A DNA stretch of 64,000 nucleotides from Nannochloropsis oceanica (taxonomy: Eukaryota > Sar > Eustigmatophyceae > Eustigmatales > Monodopsidaceae): positions 144,501 to 208,500 of the forward strand of contig CP038113.1 of assembly GCA_004519485.1 (NCBI GenBank), written 5' to 3'. Made by a program: the position numbers and the translations under genes. Positions 21,817 through 32,302 of the stretch are shown in pieces. The first letter of the stretch is position 1. Each line of letters opens with the position of its first letter. The notes beneath the pieces were generated by a model. That model did no database searches, was not told where the DNA came from, and was given only the letters and a program-made list of their open reading frames with translations.

Positions 21817-23036
21817 TTAGATAGCTCCCGCCGCCTTTAATGCCTCTTCCAAGGGTTTATGAAACTCCTCTTCCATCACCGTCATAGGTGGGCGAATCCC
21901 CGCACCAATCTTACCCATGCGATACAGAGCCCATTTGGCCGGGATGGGGTTTGATTGGAGGAATAAGCGTTGGTGCAGCAGCTCAAGAGGCTTGTTCAAC
22001 TGCTCAGTCAGCGCCGCGTCTTTGGCGAGGGCCGCCATCATCAGTTGGTGCATCACATCGGGGACAACATTAGAGGTCACAGAGATGACACCATCACCTC
22101 CTTTCAGCACAAATTCGGCCCCTGTTTCATCATCACCACTGTAAAGCAAAAACTTGTTCCCCGCCACCTTCCGAATGGCCGCCACACGCGACACATCTCC
22201 CGTGGCTTCCTTGATTCCGATCACGCTCGGGTTCTTCGCTGCCACCTCTGCCGCGGTTTCAGGCTTGATGTCCGAGCCCGTCCGGCCTGGGACGTTGTAC
22301 AGGAGGCAGGGCAAGTCGACCGCTTCGGCGACATAGCCGAAGTGAGATACTAGCCCTTTTTGCGTCGGTTTGACATAGTAAGGCGTCACAACCAAGCTGG
22401 CATCGGCTCCATGATTCACTGCCTGCTGTGTCAGCTTCACGACAGTGCGGGGGTCAATGGTGCCCGTGCCAACCACAATCGGAATCTTGCCCTTAATCTC
22501 CTCGGCAGTTATGTCCAACACTCGCGCTCGCTCCTCGAAAGACAAGGTGGAAGCCTCTCCAGTCGTGCCCAGCACAACCACACCGTCCGTCTGACAAGCC
22601 ACGTGCCATTGTAAGAGAGTCCGAAGCTGCCCCTCGTCCACGGCCCCGTCCGGCTTCATCGGCGTTACGAGCGCCACCATGCTGCCTCTCTTGATAGGCA
22701 TGCGGGCGCCTTCAACTTTCATCACCACCATGTTGCGGCGGGAGGTCGTGACAGCTGTGACAGGGAGGGAGGGGACCACGAAACCCATGCTACATGTCGT
22801 GGCGTAGGCCGCCACCAGGGCCAGGACTGTTGAGTGTAGGGGTGGGGTAGGGGCAGAGTCGTGACTTGGGGGAGGGCGATTAGAGGTTCGAGGGTAGTAT
22901 CGAATATCGATGAGGCTAAAAATTTGCAACAAGCCCAGAAGTGGGGAGAGACCAAAAGGCTGCACCTACGCCCGAGTTTTTCAGAGTCTGATCTGATGGG
23001 AGTGTGATTTTTTAGCTGCTTGTAGTAGCGGTGCAT
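21817..23036 (-). CDS. dapA: Dihydrodipicolinate synthase (plastid)
   Basis: 4-Hydroxy-tetrahydrodipicolinate synthase condenses pyruvate with aspartate semialdehyde, the first committed step of lysine synthesis, normally in the plastid. Catalytic features are clear: GTTGEASTL (Thr pair), VTPYYVKPTQKG (Tyr), GIKEATGDVSR (Schiff-base Lys) and the barrel strands around them. The body, 22826-21817, has no ATG before the signal region; the open frame extends to 22965 only from a GTG. I therefore propose exon 1 at 23036-22970 (MHRYYKQLKNHT) joined over a 143-bp intron (GTAGGT...ACAG) in phase 1, for 358 residues. This places LLALVAAYATTCSMGFVVPS as signal peptide plus an aromatic transit motif, as expected for plastid import through the ER. 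The catalytic part is certain, the first exon moderately so. The 5' end is about 450 bp from the next gene's start on the other strand. Confidence 0.9.
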
Positions 23037-23489
23037 GTGTTGCAGCGCGGACCGCCATCATTTGTTCCCTTGTTTGCTGGAGGCAGAAAGCAGACAAGGA
23101 GAGTGAAAGATGCACATACCTAGCACTTGGCGAATCATACTGGCTTGTAAGGTATAGCAGATGGCTTCCCTGTCCTTGAGGTATGGTGGTTATGGGGTTT
23201 TCAGCGGTGACTTGTAAGGCGGAAAGCCTGAACGACTGATGAAGTAAGTAGTGGTGGTGGATGAGGCAAGAGGGGTTGATGATGCATGGGCCTGCCGCGT
23301 TCCCTGTCAAGCAACGCACGACCGTGGACCTTTCCAGCGGGAGATTGAGGTAGTGTCAAGGGCGCCTTATTTCCACTCCGTTCTTCTGCAAAGCGATTTA
23401 TGCCTGGCTTAATTAAGGTGCTTTGCGGTATTTTCAAGAAAGCTCCGGAAACCTCCCCATGCACACAGACCTTTCCGGCTAAGGGTCCC

Positions 23490-24398
23490 ATGCGACCCAC
23501 CGCGATGCCTCTCCTGCTGCTCTGCTTAGCCATCTCGGCAAGCATCATGACCGCCACCTGGGTATGCCCGCCTGCTTTTGTTGCCGCATTCCCTGGTCAC
23601 ACGCGTAATCGCCAAGACCAGCAGCTCCTTTTCTGCCCGCGTTCGCGAGGCGTCTTGTTGCTCTCCTCTTTTCCGCAAAAGAAGGATGTGTCCGAAATCG
23701 AAATCGAAGAAGAGAAGAAAGTAGGGCCTGTAAACCGTCCTACGACTTTGACGATGACCAATACCACGACAGCTGCCTTTGATTTGCTCGTCACCACGAT
23801 AGAAAATTGGGCCACTCTTATTGAGGACCGCCAAGATCTTTCTAAGGGTACGTGCGCACCATTGAGGAAAAGATTGTTACACCCCGAATCATAAGTTTTC
23901 GTCGTGTGATTCATAGTTTCTTGCTTGGATGTACGTTTAGCCTCTGCTTTAAATTTAGTGGAGACATTAAATTTCTTGCTGTCATGGCATGAGGACCTGC
24001 TTGACTAAGTGTAACATGAAAGATTTATGCTTGCTGACAAGAAATTTAGAGATAAGACTCAAGATGTCCACACCATATGAATACCTGCCAGTAAAAAACT
24101 GCCAGTAAAATATCATGCAAGCTGTCTTTATCTCTTCTCAACATAAAGTGTAAGACATACTTGACAAGGGCCTTACACTTTTTTTTACACATAAATAAAT
24201 AAATAAATAAATAAACTCACAGAAGAGATTATCGACCGCCTGGATGAATGGATGCACAAGATCGACGGGGACCAACGCCTCGCCCGAGTCTGGTTCGAAA
24301 AACTCAACAAGGACATACATCGCATCTTGATCATAGTGCTCATCTTTTTCGGCATCAGTTTGGCCGCCATCGCTCCCACGTGGTTTGCAGCCAAGTGA
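23490..24398 (+). CDS. Small plastid-type membrane protein, unknown function
   Basis: Unrecognised. Two exons, 23490-23847 and 24223-24398, joined in phase 1 over a 375-bp GTACGT...CACAG intron, give 177 residues. The start (MRPTAMPLLLLCLAIS) is a signal peptide and is followed by FVAAFPG, an AF-type plastid motif; an earlier ATG at 23400 is in frame but would bury the signal. The mature part has an acidic stretch (SEIEIEEEKK), a helical segment (LVTTIENWATLIEDRQD, then EEIIDRLDEWMHKID) and one C-terminal membrane span (ILIIVLIFFGISLAAIAP) ending in WFAAK. This suggests a tail-anchored plastid membrane protein. The intron carries an (AAAT)n run at 24191-24215 and an imperfect inverted repeat (TAAATTTCTTG, 23968 and 24038). 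Confidence 0.78.
24191..24215. repeat. (AAAT)n microsatellite in an intron
   Basis: Six tandem ATAA/AAAT units just before the acceptor of the second exon of the small plastid-type membrane protein gene. Confidence 0.9.
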
Positions 24399-24806
24399 GA
24401 GAAGGGTGTAAAAGACATGACAAATCGGAGCCATAAGATGCTAAGGACAAAGCAGGGAGAAATGGAAGACAATCAGACAACTTGCATTTCTTGTTGTCCC
24501 GTAAAGAAAAGAGCACGGTTCCATCTTTACATTCATAAGAGCACGGCACGTATTTTTCTGCTCCCGGTATACTATTTTTTTGGTGTCTTATACTGAGTCC
24601 CACCGTCTCTCTAACTCAACTGGGGCTGTGAAGCCCCATATATTTATATGAGGAGAGGGGATTCGCCGTCGCGAGGCCCGTTGGACAGATTCTTTTTCTT
24701 GAGTGCTGCCGACACTTTCATAGTTCATACCTAAACATTATGATTCAACTTTTGCGTTCTATCCTCTTTCACCATTCTCGTGTTTTACCTTCCTATTGGG
24801 GTGGTG

Positions 24807-26204
24807 TCATTCGTCGTCCGCTCGCCCTGACCGCGCACCCGTGTTTCGGAAGACGCCCTCTCCCGCCCATCCCCCTGCTATTGATCCCATTTCGAATGCG
24901 GGAAAGTGCGTTAGACCAGGATTGCCCACCAGAAGGTCCGTGTAGAGTGCAAGCAGGCCTGTATGTCCTTCAAAGAGTGACATAGGGTGGTCCGGGGTAC
25001 CCTGATACTTCTTCATCATACCGTCCTGTGCTGCCAAGGCAAAGACATGGGCACGATAAAGGTAGATATTATTTTGAGTGCAACGAAAGAGGGCAAGAAA
25101 GCAATAAGCGTTTCCAGCCACCCCATGACAGAGCCCATTCCCTTTGCGGAGTAAACCCCGCGACCACACCACTTCGGCAGCCATCTCCGCCCACGCCAAG
25201 TACTTGGGCTCCCCAAAGATTTCGTAGGCCCGCACAAACAGCAGCAAGACACCTGGGGCACCGTGACACCACTGCACAAGTTGGTCACCATCTTGTTTGC
25301 AGGGCATAGTAGGATAGTTTCCTGAAGGCAACCGGAGCGATTGTAAATAATCAATCGTCCCGTGAATGCGCCTCAGGACCTCTTGCGACAGTACCGTGCC
25401 TTGTGCATGCGCGTCCAATAAGGCGACCAAAATGCCACTGACGCCGTGGGCCGCCCCAAGGTAGTGTTTCCCATGCCAGGGCCACAAGAGTGCACCACAA
25501 GGGCCGTCCTCCGCTCCCGCCATAATGTGTTCGACGACGCCGCGAATCAGATTCCCAGGGACCTGGTCGGGGAAGTGCTCCTTGAGATAAAGAAGGGACG
25601 TCAGATACCCTGCGGCACCACTCAATATATCAAAAGGGTAAACGTGCTGGCTCTGGAGCTGCCGATGAGAGGAAGAGCAGGACGGCTGGTGCAGAAAGAG
25701 TTGCGAAAGGCGGAGGACGCGCTGGATGCACTCTTGAGGGGCGGAGCCGGACTTGCCCAGCAACTTACGTAGGACGGCCAAGGGTGCATAAATACCAGCT
25801 GTACCTGAGATGAAACTTATGCCTTCACGAGCATCGTGACGCAGGCGCCACTCTAACATAGCTTGTGCTCCCTGGAGATAACGACTAGCCACATCGAGAA
25901 ACTGCGGACGGTGCGGGTCAGCTTCTTTCAGTTGCAGCGCCGTGTGCAACGCCAGGTACCCAATGCCAGCTGAGCCTCTATAAATGCTAAAGTTATGGTC
26001 GCATACTGGGTCCATGCGGCGCAAAACCCGCTCCCATCCATGTTTCAAGCGTTCCTCGAACGTCTGGGTCTCGCGCGGGTTGAGCAAGGCAACAGGAGAG
26101 AGCGCAGGAGGATCTTTGGGGTAAAGGTTGGGCACGAAGCGGCTGCTGTCGTACGTGTGCAATTGCTTACCGTCGTCCTCGTCTTGGCTTTGGTAGTCTA
26201 TCAT
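24807..26204 (-). CDS. LanC-like protein (LANCL family)
   Basis: Eukaryotic LanC-like proteins are zinc proteins related to lantibiotic cyclases; they bind glutathione and are reported to add it to dehydroamino acids in damaged proteins. Single exon. The frame extends to 26225 from a TTG, but the first ATG is at 26204 (MIDYQSQDEDD), giving 465 residues. The seven-fold helical barrel is marked by GSAGIGYL, GTAGIYAPL, GAAGYLTSLL, AAHGVSGIL, CHGAPGVLL, CHGVAGNAY and EGHTGLLAL, one GxxG turn per repeat. The zinc ligands are present: Cys313 in QWCHG and Cys359-His360 in LCHG. No signal peptide, so probably cytosolic. The length is close to the 400-450 of animal LANCL proteins. Its 3' end is convergent with the small membrane protein gene, 408 bp away. 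Confidence 0.93.
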   Translation of the reverse strand: MIDYQSQDEDDGKQLHTYDSSRFVPNLYPKDPPALSPVALLNPRETQTFEERLKHGWERVLRRMDPVCDHNFSIYRGSAGIGYLALHTALQLKEADPHRPQFLDVASRYLQGAQAMLEWRLRHDAREGISFISGTAGIYAPLAVLRKLLGKSGSAPQECIQRVLRLSQLFLHQPSCSSSHRQLQSQHVYPFDILSGAAGYLTSLLYLKEHFPDQVPGNLIRGVVEHIMAGAEDGPCGALLWPWHGKHYLGAAHGVSGILVALLDAHAQGTVLSQEVLRRIHGTIDYLQSLRLPSGNYPTMPCKQDGDQLVQWCHGAPGVLLLFVRAYEIFGEPKYLAWAEMAAEVVWSRGLLRKGNGLCHGVAGNAYCFLALFRCTQNNIYLYRAHVFALAAQDGMMKKYQGTPDHPMSLFEGHTGLLALYTDLLVGNPGLTHFPAFEMGSIAGGWAGEGVFRNTGARSGRADDE

Positions 26205-27524
26205 TTGGAGATGGGGCTCTCCCAAAATTACTTATGAGAGGGGAGCTAGAGATGGCTAACAACAGTGGACGCGATGGTAGCCTGGAGGTAAGGGAGGCTG
26301 GTCGATGAGTGAGTTCCATGAGAAAATAAGGTGCTTTAGGGGTAGATATGCGTTGTTAAATATTTTTTCTGTGAAAGATGATAATATGATGCGTTGTTTG
26401 GGACCTGCATTTGGTCGACGCTGTTGGCAGACCAAGCGCTTGCGGGGCAGAGGAATAAAAGAGGCTCTGTGAAATGGGCGCGGCCATTTAAGCAAAGGAG
26501 CAAGCGGATTCAAATTTGTCAAGCGCAAAGGCTAGTGATGTATTTCGGTGTACCATCCATACGTGCAAAGTTAGGGTACTTTACCGTGGTTTAGAACATT
26601 ACTCTCCAACCTGGGGAGTGTTGATGTACGCGGGTCATGTTCTGTACGATCCCAGCTATCGTGTCCCATGCCTCACGTTTCCGCGCAGCTAAGAGAATAA
26701 GAGAAAAATCCCCACGGTTTCTTTACTATGATTCAAGAATAGGCCTTCCTATTTTCGTACTCAGTGTCCGTCTTCTCGCACGCTTACACACGTGGGCAAT
26801 GTCTATGAAACCTGACGTGTCTTGCACAGGATGACTCATGAACTGTTGTTGCAACTCTGGGTCGATGTCATGAATTGTTACAACTCTGGCTCGATGGCAG
26901 GTATGCATCCTTTACATTAAGTTAGAGTCAGGAACAATGTGTCAATATGTTCGTCCAATCAAACCTTGTTGCAAGCCATGTAAAAGCATCCGTAACGCCT
27001 CTTTAGCACGCACTCCAAAGCTGCTTGCTTCTCTTGCTTCTCCTTCACTATTGCACACTCTCTTTCTCGCTTCTTTGTGGCGTGCACGCACATGTTCGTA
27101 AACTCACCTCACTGGAAGATATTAAAGCGTCATTACTTTATGTGTTGTTTCATCTTTCACCACTCTCATCTCTTTAATCTATTTTGTCTTTTTGGTCGCT
27201 GCTCGTAGAATTCATCCCCTTTCCACATCATTTCTCCGCTCCTGCAGTCTTGAAAATGAAATCTATCTGGAAGTCAATTCTTCGTTGGACGTATTTAGAA
27301 CGTGTCCATCTCTCGCATGTTATCTGCCCATGATCCTTACCTGTGCCTCACATCTGTACCTTCTTCCATGACTCAAGTACTCCGATTCAATTATGCTATC
27401 TTTTTCTCACTCTCTAATTGTCTATTCGTTACAGCACTTGCATTGAGACCTTTTAGCATTTTATCCCTTCATCCTCGATGCCTTAGCGCTCCTGAGTCTC
27501 AATATGTGCCTGGGCTAAAAAATC
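26205..27524. other. Gene-poor stretch
   Basis: Upstream of the LanC-like gene. It is AT-rich with scattered short frames on both strands, none with a recognised motif. I saw no tRNA, repeat array or transposon ends here. Confidence 0.55.
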
Positions 27525-29188
27525 CTAAGCTCGGCGGTTATCACTACGGAGCTGATGCCCTGATCCCCCAATACGGGCGCCGCACTCAATGCATCGACTT
27601 TCCTCCGTGAGCATGCCACACTCCTCGATATGGAACGGGTGCCCATTACGACAAGTTTTCCAATGACCTGCACCATAACGATAGCCATAGAGAGAGCTCA
27701 TGCCATGACCCATGGCCCGGATGATGTTACGTATGTCCTAGGCGGAAATACTTTCCACGAGTCGGCGAAGACGGTCGGTCTCGTCACAATATCGATCGCG
27801 AATGGATTGTAGCGGGTGAGTCTCAAGTTGCTTACAGAGCGCTTCCACCTTGCCAACAATCTCTCTGCGTTGAACCAAATCTCTTTGTGTTGAACCCGTC
27901 CCTTCTGTCATTTGGAGGCTTACTGTCGTAAGAAGTGTCGCCAGTTCACAAATAGCAAAGGCTTTGATTTGATGATGCTTGAATTGGACCGCTGTAGACT
28001 GAATTTTCATGATCTACGGTTCCAGTTTGCCAACAAAGAGCTTCCATTTTTCGTGCGGAGGTCTTTTCGTCAGGTTGAACTCGTTAAGCTGGGACTTGAA
28101 AAGCAGGACCTTAGCCTAGATCCAAATTATCTTCACCTCCATGACAATGCCTTTGGCAGGGGGCCACATGACCAAATGTTGGGCTATCTTGGCGGACGTA
28201 CCCATTTTCCGCATGGCGGCTGTAGACGCTTCAAATATTTGCTGCGTGGGTGGGGGCTTCTTTTTTATACGGCCAAGGCTCTTGGCAACCTTCGTTAATT
28301 GCAGCTTGTCATGCTCGGAAAGAACTTCTTTGGGATCGGCCAACCTGCGCCCTTGGACCCGTAAAGTGCCGCATAAAGCACGTTGCTCCAGGTCTAGGAC
28401 TGATTTACGGATTGATTCTGATGTCAGGACATGAAAGGAGCGGCACCAAGACATGCTGGAAGGAGAAGGTGGTGGACCCAGGCGCTTGGGCCCACTTCTC
28501 CACGGATACAGGTGCGGAAGGCCCAAACAAGTCCCGAAGATGATCATGCCCATTATAAGTGCGGTTGATTTTAATTGCATGTGTGAGCCCAGTGATCTGA
28601 CAGGGAAGAGGCAAACAGGAATGTCAGTAGTGTGATGTTCAGACTCTTCCCTTTATCCTTCTAGCCCGGTTCTTTTCCTTACCTGGTATCTACCAAGAGC
28701 CTGGCCAATTATTCTGGTGTGTGGTGTCGCGTGAGCATATCCACGAAAAACTCCGCATCTCGCTCCTGCTGCAGCGTTTTTCCCGAGGCAAGGCACTCCT
28801 CAATTCTGACGTTCTTTGAACAGGATGCCAATGGTCCAAACTACCTGTCCAAAATGGCTCCTGGAAAAGGATTACAACTTTATAGTACGAGTAGTTTTCG
28901 GTAGAATCGAAGGATGGGGTAAAAGTGCGACTATTATATTTTTAAGAAAGTTAGTAAATCATGATATTTTTCTTTGTAATGGCTTTTGTCGCCATGGTTG
29001 TTTGTTTGTCGTCCGGTAAGTGGTAATGCATCTTACAAAGGAGAAAACAGAGTATTATGACCGGCTGCCGCGCTACGACCCATTTTACCACTACGTTCGG
29101 AGCCTTGGCCATGCCCGCCGCCTCCACCTCCGCCCCAAACTTCACCTCGCAGATCAGTCCCCCTCGGCGGCTTCTGTCGCTTAGCCAT
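27525..29188 (-). pseudogene. Decayed or oddly spliced gene ending in an RZ-type zinc finger
   Basis: The C-terminal part (27713-27525) matches the RZ zinc finger of ZNFX1/RNF213-type proteins: GHWKTCRNGHPFHIEECG, then SRCIECGARIGGSGH, i.e. C-x-x-x-H...C...CxxC. Upstream on the same strand the same frame stays coding-like (28445-27714: SIRKSVLDLEQRALCGTL, KLQLTKVAKSLGRIKKK, FKSQLNEFNLTKRPPHEK, LRRLVESISA) but is crossed by three TAG codons, near 28107, 28007 and 27744. Possible 5' exons are seen at 29188 (MAKRQKPPRGTDLRG, Gly-rich) and about 28840-28690 (NVRIEECLASGKTLQQERD, a TAA nearby, donor GTAAGG). The helicase core of ZNFX1 is absent. I read it as a shortened, decayed host gene. The alternative, that the TAGs sit in tiny introns, is set out under the findings. 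Confidence 0.6.
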
Positions 29189-29518
29189 ACAGCTGTGTGC
29201 TTACTTGTGTGTCTGCAGCTGATGCTAGAATTGATGCTGGCGTTGGCGTCACCGCTCGAACAAAAGCAGCTGTGTGAAATGTGTAGGTGCAGGAAAAGAA
29301 GGTAATGAAGTTAGATGGTCAAATAACAAATAAAAAATGGTCAAAAATAAATGTAGCACATCCTGGCTATGCTAGTGCGCTCAAACAAGCAGTGCTAACG
29401 CTACAAGTATCATTTGGTGGTAGTTACCTGGGTCACTTTTCAAATACTTATTATTGCTCAAATTGGCTTATCACTCAAATTGGCTATCGATAGTCGTGTT
29501 TTTGTCAAAACTTTTTGA

Positions 29519-29893
29519 TCAAAGAGGGGTTGTCATGTGGTATAGTTTTGCTAAGGTAGCCACAGCGTTTGATCCATAGGGAGGGGTTGGGTGCGCGAGC
29601 TTAAGATGAGCGGCATAATCAACGGCAAGCTCAAGCAAGGCAAGCTCAGTTTGTACAAGGGTTAAGGCAGGGTGGCCGCGGGGATGTGTGCCGGCAGTGG
29701 TATTTTGCCGGTGCACCACAGGCGTGTTCTGAGGACGCGTGTCCCCTTTGTTGACTTTGCCATCAATCACTTTCGGGAAATCAACAGTATTGCATAAAAT
29801 GCGAGCCTCAGTATCGCTTAGATGAGCAATAATACCACGATTCGATACAACCCCATGTAGATGACCGGTGTCTCGCCCATCATGGAAGACATT
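29519..29893 (-). CDS. Orphan frame, possibly a last exon or gene relic
   Basis: Unrecognised frame of 124 codons ending in TGA. It opens just after an AG (AATATAG|AATGTC) and reads NVFHDGRDTGHLHGVVSN, RGIIAHLSDTEARILCNT and LVQTELALLELAVDYAAHL. The composition is that of a soluble globular protein and no other frame here is as good. The first ATG is at 29770, so it either starts there (83 residues) or is a terminal exon whose 5' part I could not find. It sits in the same gene-poor island as the RZ-finger relic. Confidence 0.35.
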   Translation of the reverse strand, partial: NVFHDGRDTGHLHGVVSNRGIIAHLSDTEARILCNTVDFPKVIDGKVNKGDTRPQNTPVVHRQNTTAGTHPRGHPALTLVQTELALLELAVDYAAHLKLAHPTPPYGSNAVATLAKLYHMTTPL

Positions 29894-30832
29894 CTATATT
29901 TTCCTAGAGTGGTGGTGCGGATGGGGGGGGGGTAAATAGAACGGCACTTAAATTTTCGATATTTACTTCGATGGTACAGGTTATTCTTATTGCTGGGGAG
30001 GTGCGGGAAGGAAAATGCGTGGGCATCATGTTTTCACAGGAGGGGGGCTACTTGGTTTGGTTTTGGCTGTCGAGGCTGGCCGCCCACAAGCTGCCTCGAT
30101 GCCAGATTTTTGCCTATGGCTTCATGAAAAACATAGCTCTTCTTAATCACGACCAGAAAATGGTTGGACACGTCCGCTATCCCTGGATTGACCCTCGCAA
30201 AACGATCTCCGCACTGTGGCGGCAGTGCGTCCTGTGGCGGCAGTCGCCCATTTGAAGGCGCTCACAACAAACACCATCTCACTCATATTTTTTTAATTTT
30301 CCTCGCCTCGCCCCTCATTTGCTTCCTTGCTTATGCAATTTTGGAGGGGCAGACTCTCCTTCCAACTAACCAGACGTACAAACAGACTGCTCTTATATCT
30401 CACTGCACACAACCTACATGCCATAGGTGAAGTGGAGGTCAGGATTAGAGCAGGACGTGGCTGTCTTCTTTCTGCGTGCCAACATCAACATCTAGCCGCC
30501 TCAACAGCTCACGGGACCCCACCACACGTACATTTCACGCAATGCGGTGCTCTCTCCTTTCCTCAGCCTTGGCGCCATCGTCATCGGGATTGCTTCCTTT
30601 CACCAGCCCGGTGGCATAGCAAGCTCTCCTTCGCACACATCCACACACCCTTACCATCACCTCTAGCCTCCAGCTTCCTGACTTATATTGTCCATCATTC
30701 CCATCGCCATATGTAAACAGGAGAAGCGTGCCGACAGCCTCGCACGACGTTCGGCACCGAAGAAGGAGAGAGACGCAAGACTCTCGCTTTTCCTCCGCGA
30801 GCGGACCCGCCCTCCTTCCTTGCACCCAAACC
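29894..30832. other. Upstream region of the TMEM184-like gene
   Basis: Contains a plus-strand frame 29971-30255 (MVQVILIAGEVREGKC) that ends near a short direct repeat (tgtggcggcag, twice around 30215-30242). It has no known domain and I do not call it a gene. The last 350 bp probably hold the promoter and leader of the next gene. Confidence 0.4.
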
Positions 30833-32302
30833 ATGGGCGGTTTCCATCACGCCGTCGTGGCGATCACGGGTCTATGTGCAGGTGTGGCCGTTCTACTGTC
30901 GGCGGCCTTAATCCAGCAGCACTTGACCCACTTCAGTAAGCCGATGGTGCAAAGCAAAATTGTCGGCATCCTCTGGATGGTTCCCATCTACACCGTGCAG
31001 AGCTGGTTGTCGTTGTCGTTCAAGCACTACGCCCTATACTTGGACATGTTTCGGGACTGCTACGAGTCTTATGTGCTGTACCTCTTTTTGGCCCTGCTGG
31101 TAGCTTATTTAGGAGACGGCGATGAAGGCCGCGTAGTGGAGCTGTTGGAACGCCAGCCCCGGGTAAAGCATGTGTATCCCTTCAAGCTCTGCTTGGGCGG
31201 GGGGGAAGTGCCACACGGCGCTGAGTTTCTCAAGTTTTGCAAGTTTGGGACGATGCAATACATTGTTCTCAAGCCGACTTGTACGCTGGTTGCGGTCATT
31301 TTGTCTGCTTGTGGCTTGTACGGGGAAGGCTCTTTTGCCCTGAACCGGTTTTGGGCTTACCAGACATTTATCATGAATGTCTCGGTCGGCTATGCCTTTT
31401 ATTGCCTGGGCATGTTTTATGTCCTTTTGCACGGTCCCTTGGAGGTCCACAATCCCGTGCCAAAATTCTTGTGTATCAAAGCTGTCCTCTTCCTCTCCTT
31501 CTGGCAAGGTGTCATCATCGCTGCGCTCGTCCGCCTCGGCCTCCTCCCGCACTTTGGAGAATGGACGACACAAAACGTCGCCATGGCTATCCAGGAAGTT
31601 TTAATTTGTATCGAAATGATGCTGGTGGCATTCGCGCACCGATACGCCTTCCCCGTCACCGACTACATGGGTGCCCCTGCCATGCGGACGAGCCTGCTCT
31701 CCGATCATTTCTCACATACCTCGGCCTTGAGAGATTTTAACGAGGTGATGCCTGTCTTGCTTCCCTCTAATTTTACACCTGGTTTGGCTCAGAGCATCGA
31801 CCGCAGCAGTGCTGGTGGTGGTACGGGAGGGAATGGAGTCTCCCCCCCGCCTGTCTTCTTGCCCTCCTCATCCCAGCAGAAGCAGCAGCTGCAGCAGCAA
31901 TCCATGGGTGCTTCCATATCAGCGCTTCAGCAAAGAGGACGACAACGAGACATGGAAGGAGGAGGAGGGGGTGGCGAGGGAGGGTGGCGGCGGTTGAGCA
32001 GCAGCACTAGCATCCTGGAGACTGGAAGGCCGTCATGGAAGCTCGGTATTGGCTATGATTTTGAGACTGTGGGAGGAGGGGAACGATACGACTCTTATGG
32101 TGCACCCACTTCTTCTTCTTATGCTTTTCCATCATCCCCATCGGCAGAAATAGCTGACGTGGGCAGCGACAACCGCATCACGACCAGCAGCAATGGCAAT
32201 GACGGGTCTAGTCCCCCAGGAGGCGCAGTGACTACTGCCCCACATTTGGGGAAAGGTGAGGCACTGACTTTGAAAAAGCTGCCGTGGCGAATGAATAAAT
32301 GA
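30833..32302 (+). CDS. TMEM184 / organic solute transporter alpha family protein
   Basis: Single exon, 489 residues from ATG (MGGFHHAVVAITG); an in-frame GTG/ATG-less extension upstream is ignored. About seven membrane segments fill residues 1-290. Family marks of the Solute_trans_a group (animal OST-alpha and TMEM184, plant LAZ1) are visible: KIVGILWMVPIYTVQSWLSL, RDCYESYVLYLFLALLVAYL and KFCKFGTMQYIVLKP, then LHGPLEVHNPVPKFLCIKAV and FLSFWQGVIIAAL. The C-terminal 190 residues are polar, Gly/Ser/Gln-rich and probably cytosolic. Plant members act at the tonoplast and in vesicle traffic; animal OST-alpha carries bile salts with a partner subunit. Which applies here is unknown. Convergent with the HECT ligase gene, with 646 bp between stops. 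Confidence 0.92.
   Translation: MGGFHHAVVAITGLCAGVAVLLSAALIQQHLTHFSKPMVQSKIVGILWMVPIYTVQSWLSLSFKHYALYLDMFRDCYESYVLYLFLALLVAYLGDGDEGRVVELLERQPRVKHVYPFKLCLGGGEVPHGAEFLKFCKFGTMQYIVLKPTCTLVAVILSACGLYGEGSFALNRFWAYQTFIMNVSVGYAFYCLGMFYVLLHGPLEVHNPVPKFLCIKAVLFLSFWQGVIIAALVRLGLLPHFGEWTTQNVAMAIQEVLICIEMMLVAFAHRYAFPVTDYMGAPAMRTSLLSDHFSHTSALRDFNEVMPVLLPSNFTPGLAQSIDRSSAGGGTGGNGVSPPPVFLPSSSQQKQQLQQQSMGASISALQQRGRQRDMEGGGGGGEGGWRRLSSSTSILETGRPSWKLGIGYDFETVGGGERYDSYGAPTSSSYAFPSSPSAEIADVGSDNRITTSSNGNDGSSPPGGAVTTAPHLGKGEALTLKKLPWRMNK

Noticed and set aside
30535-30834. Minus-strand frame over the 5' side of the TMEM184-like gene
   Set aside because: Arg/Ser-rich with Cys pairs spaced irregularly; overlaps the likely promoter and leader.
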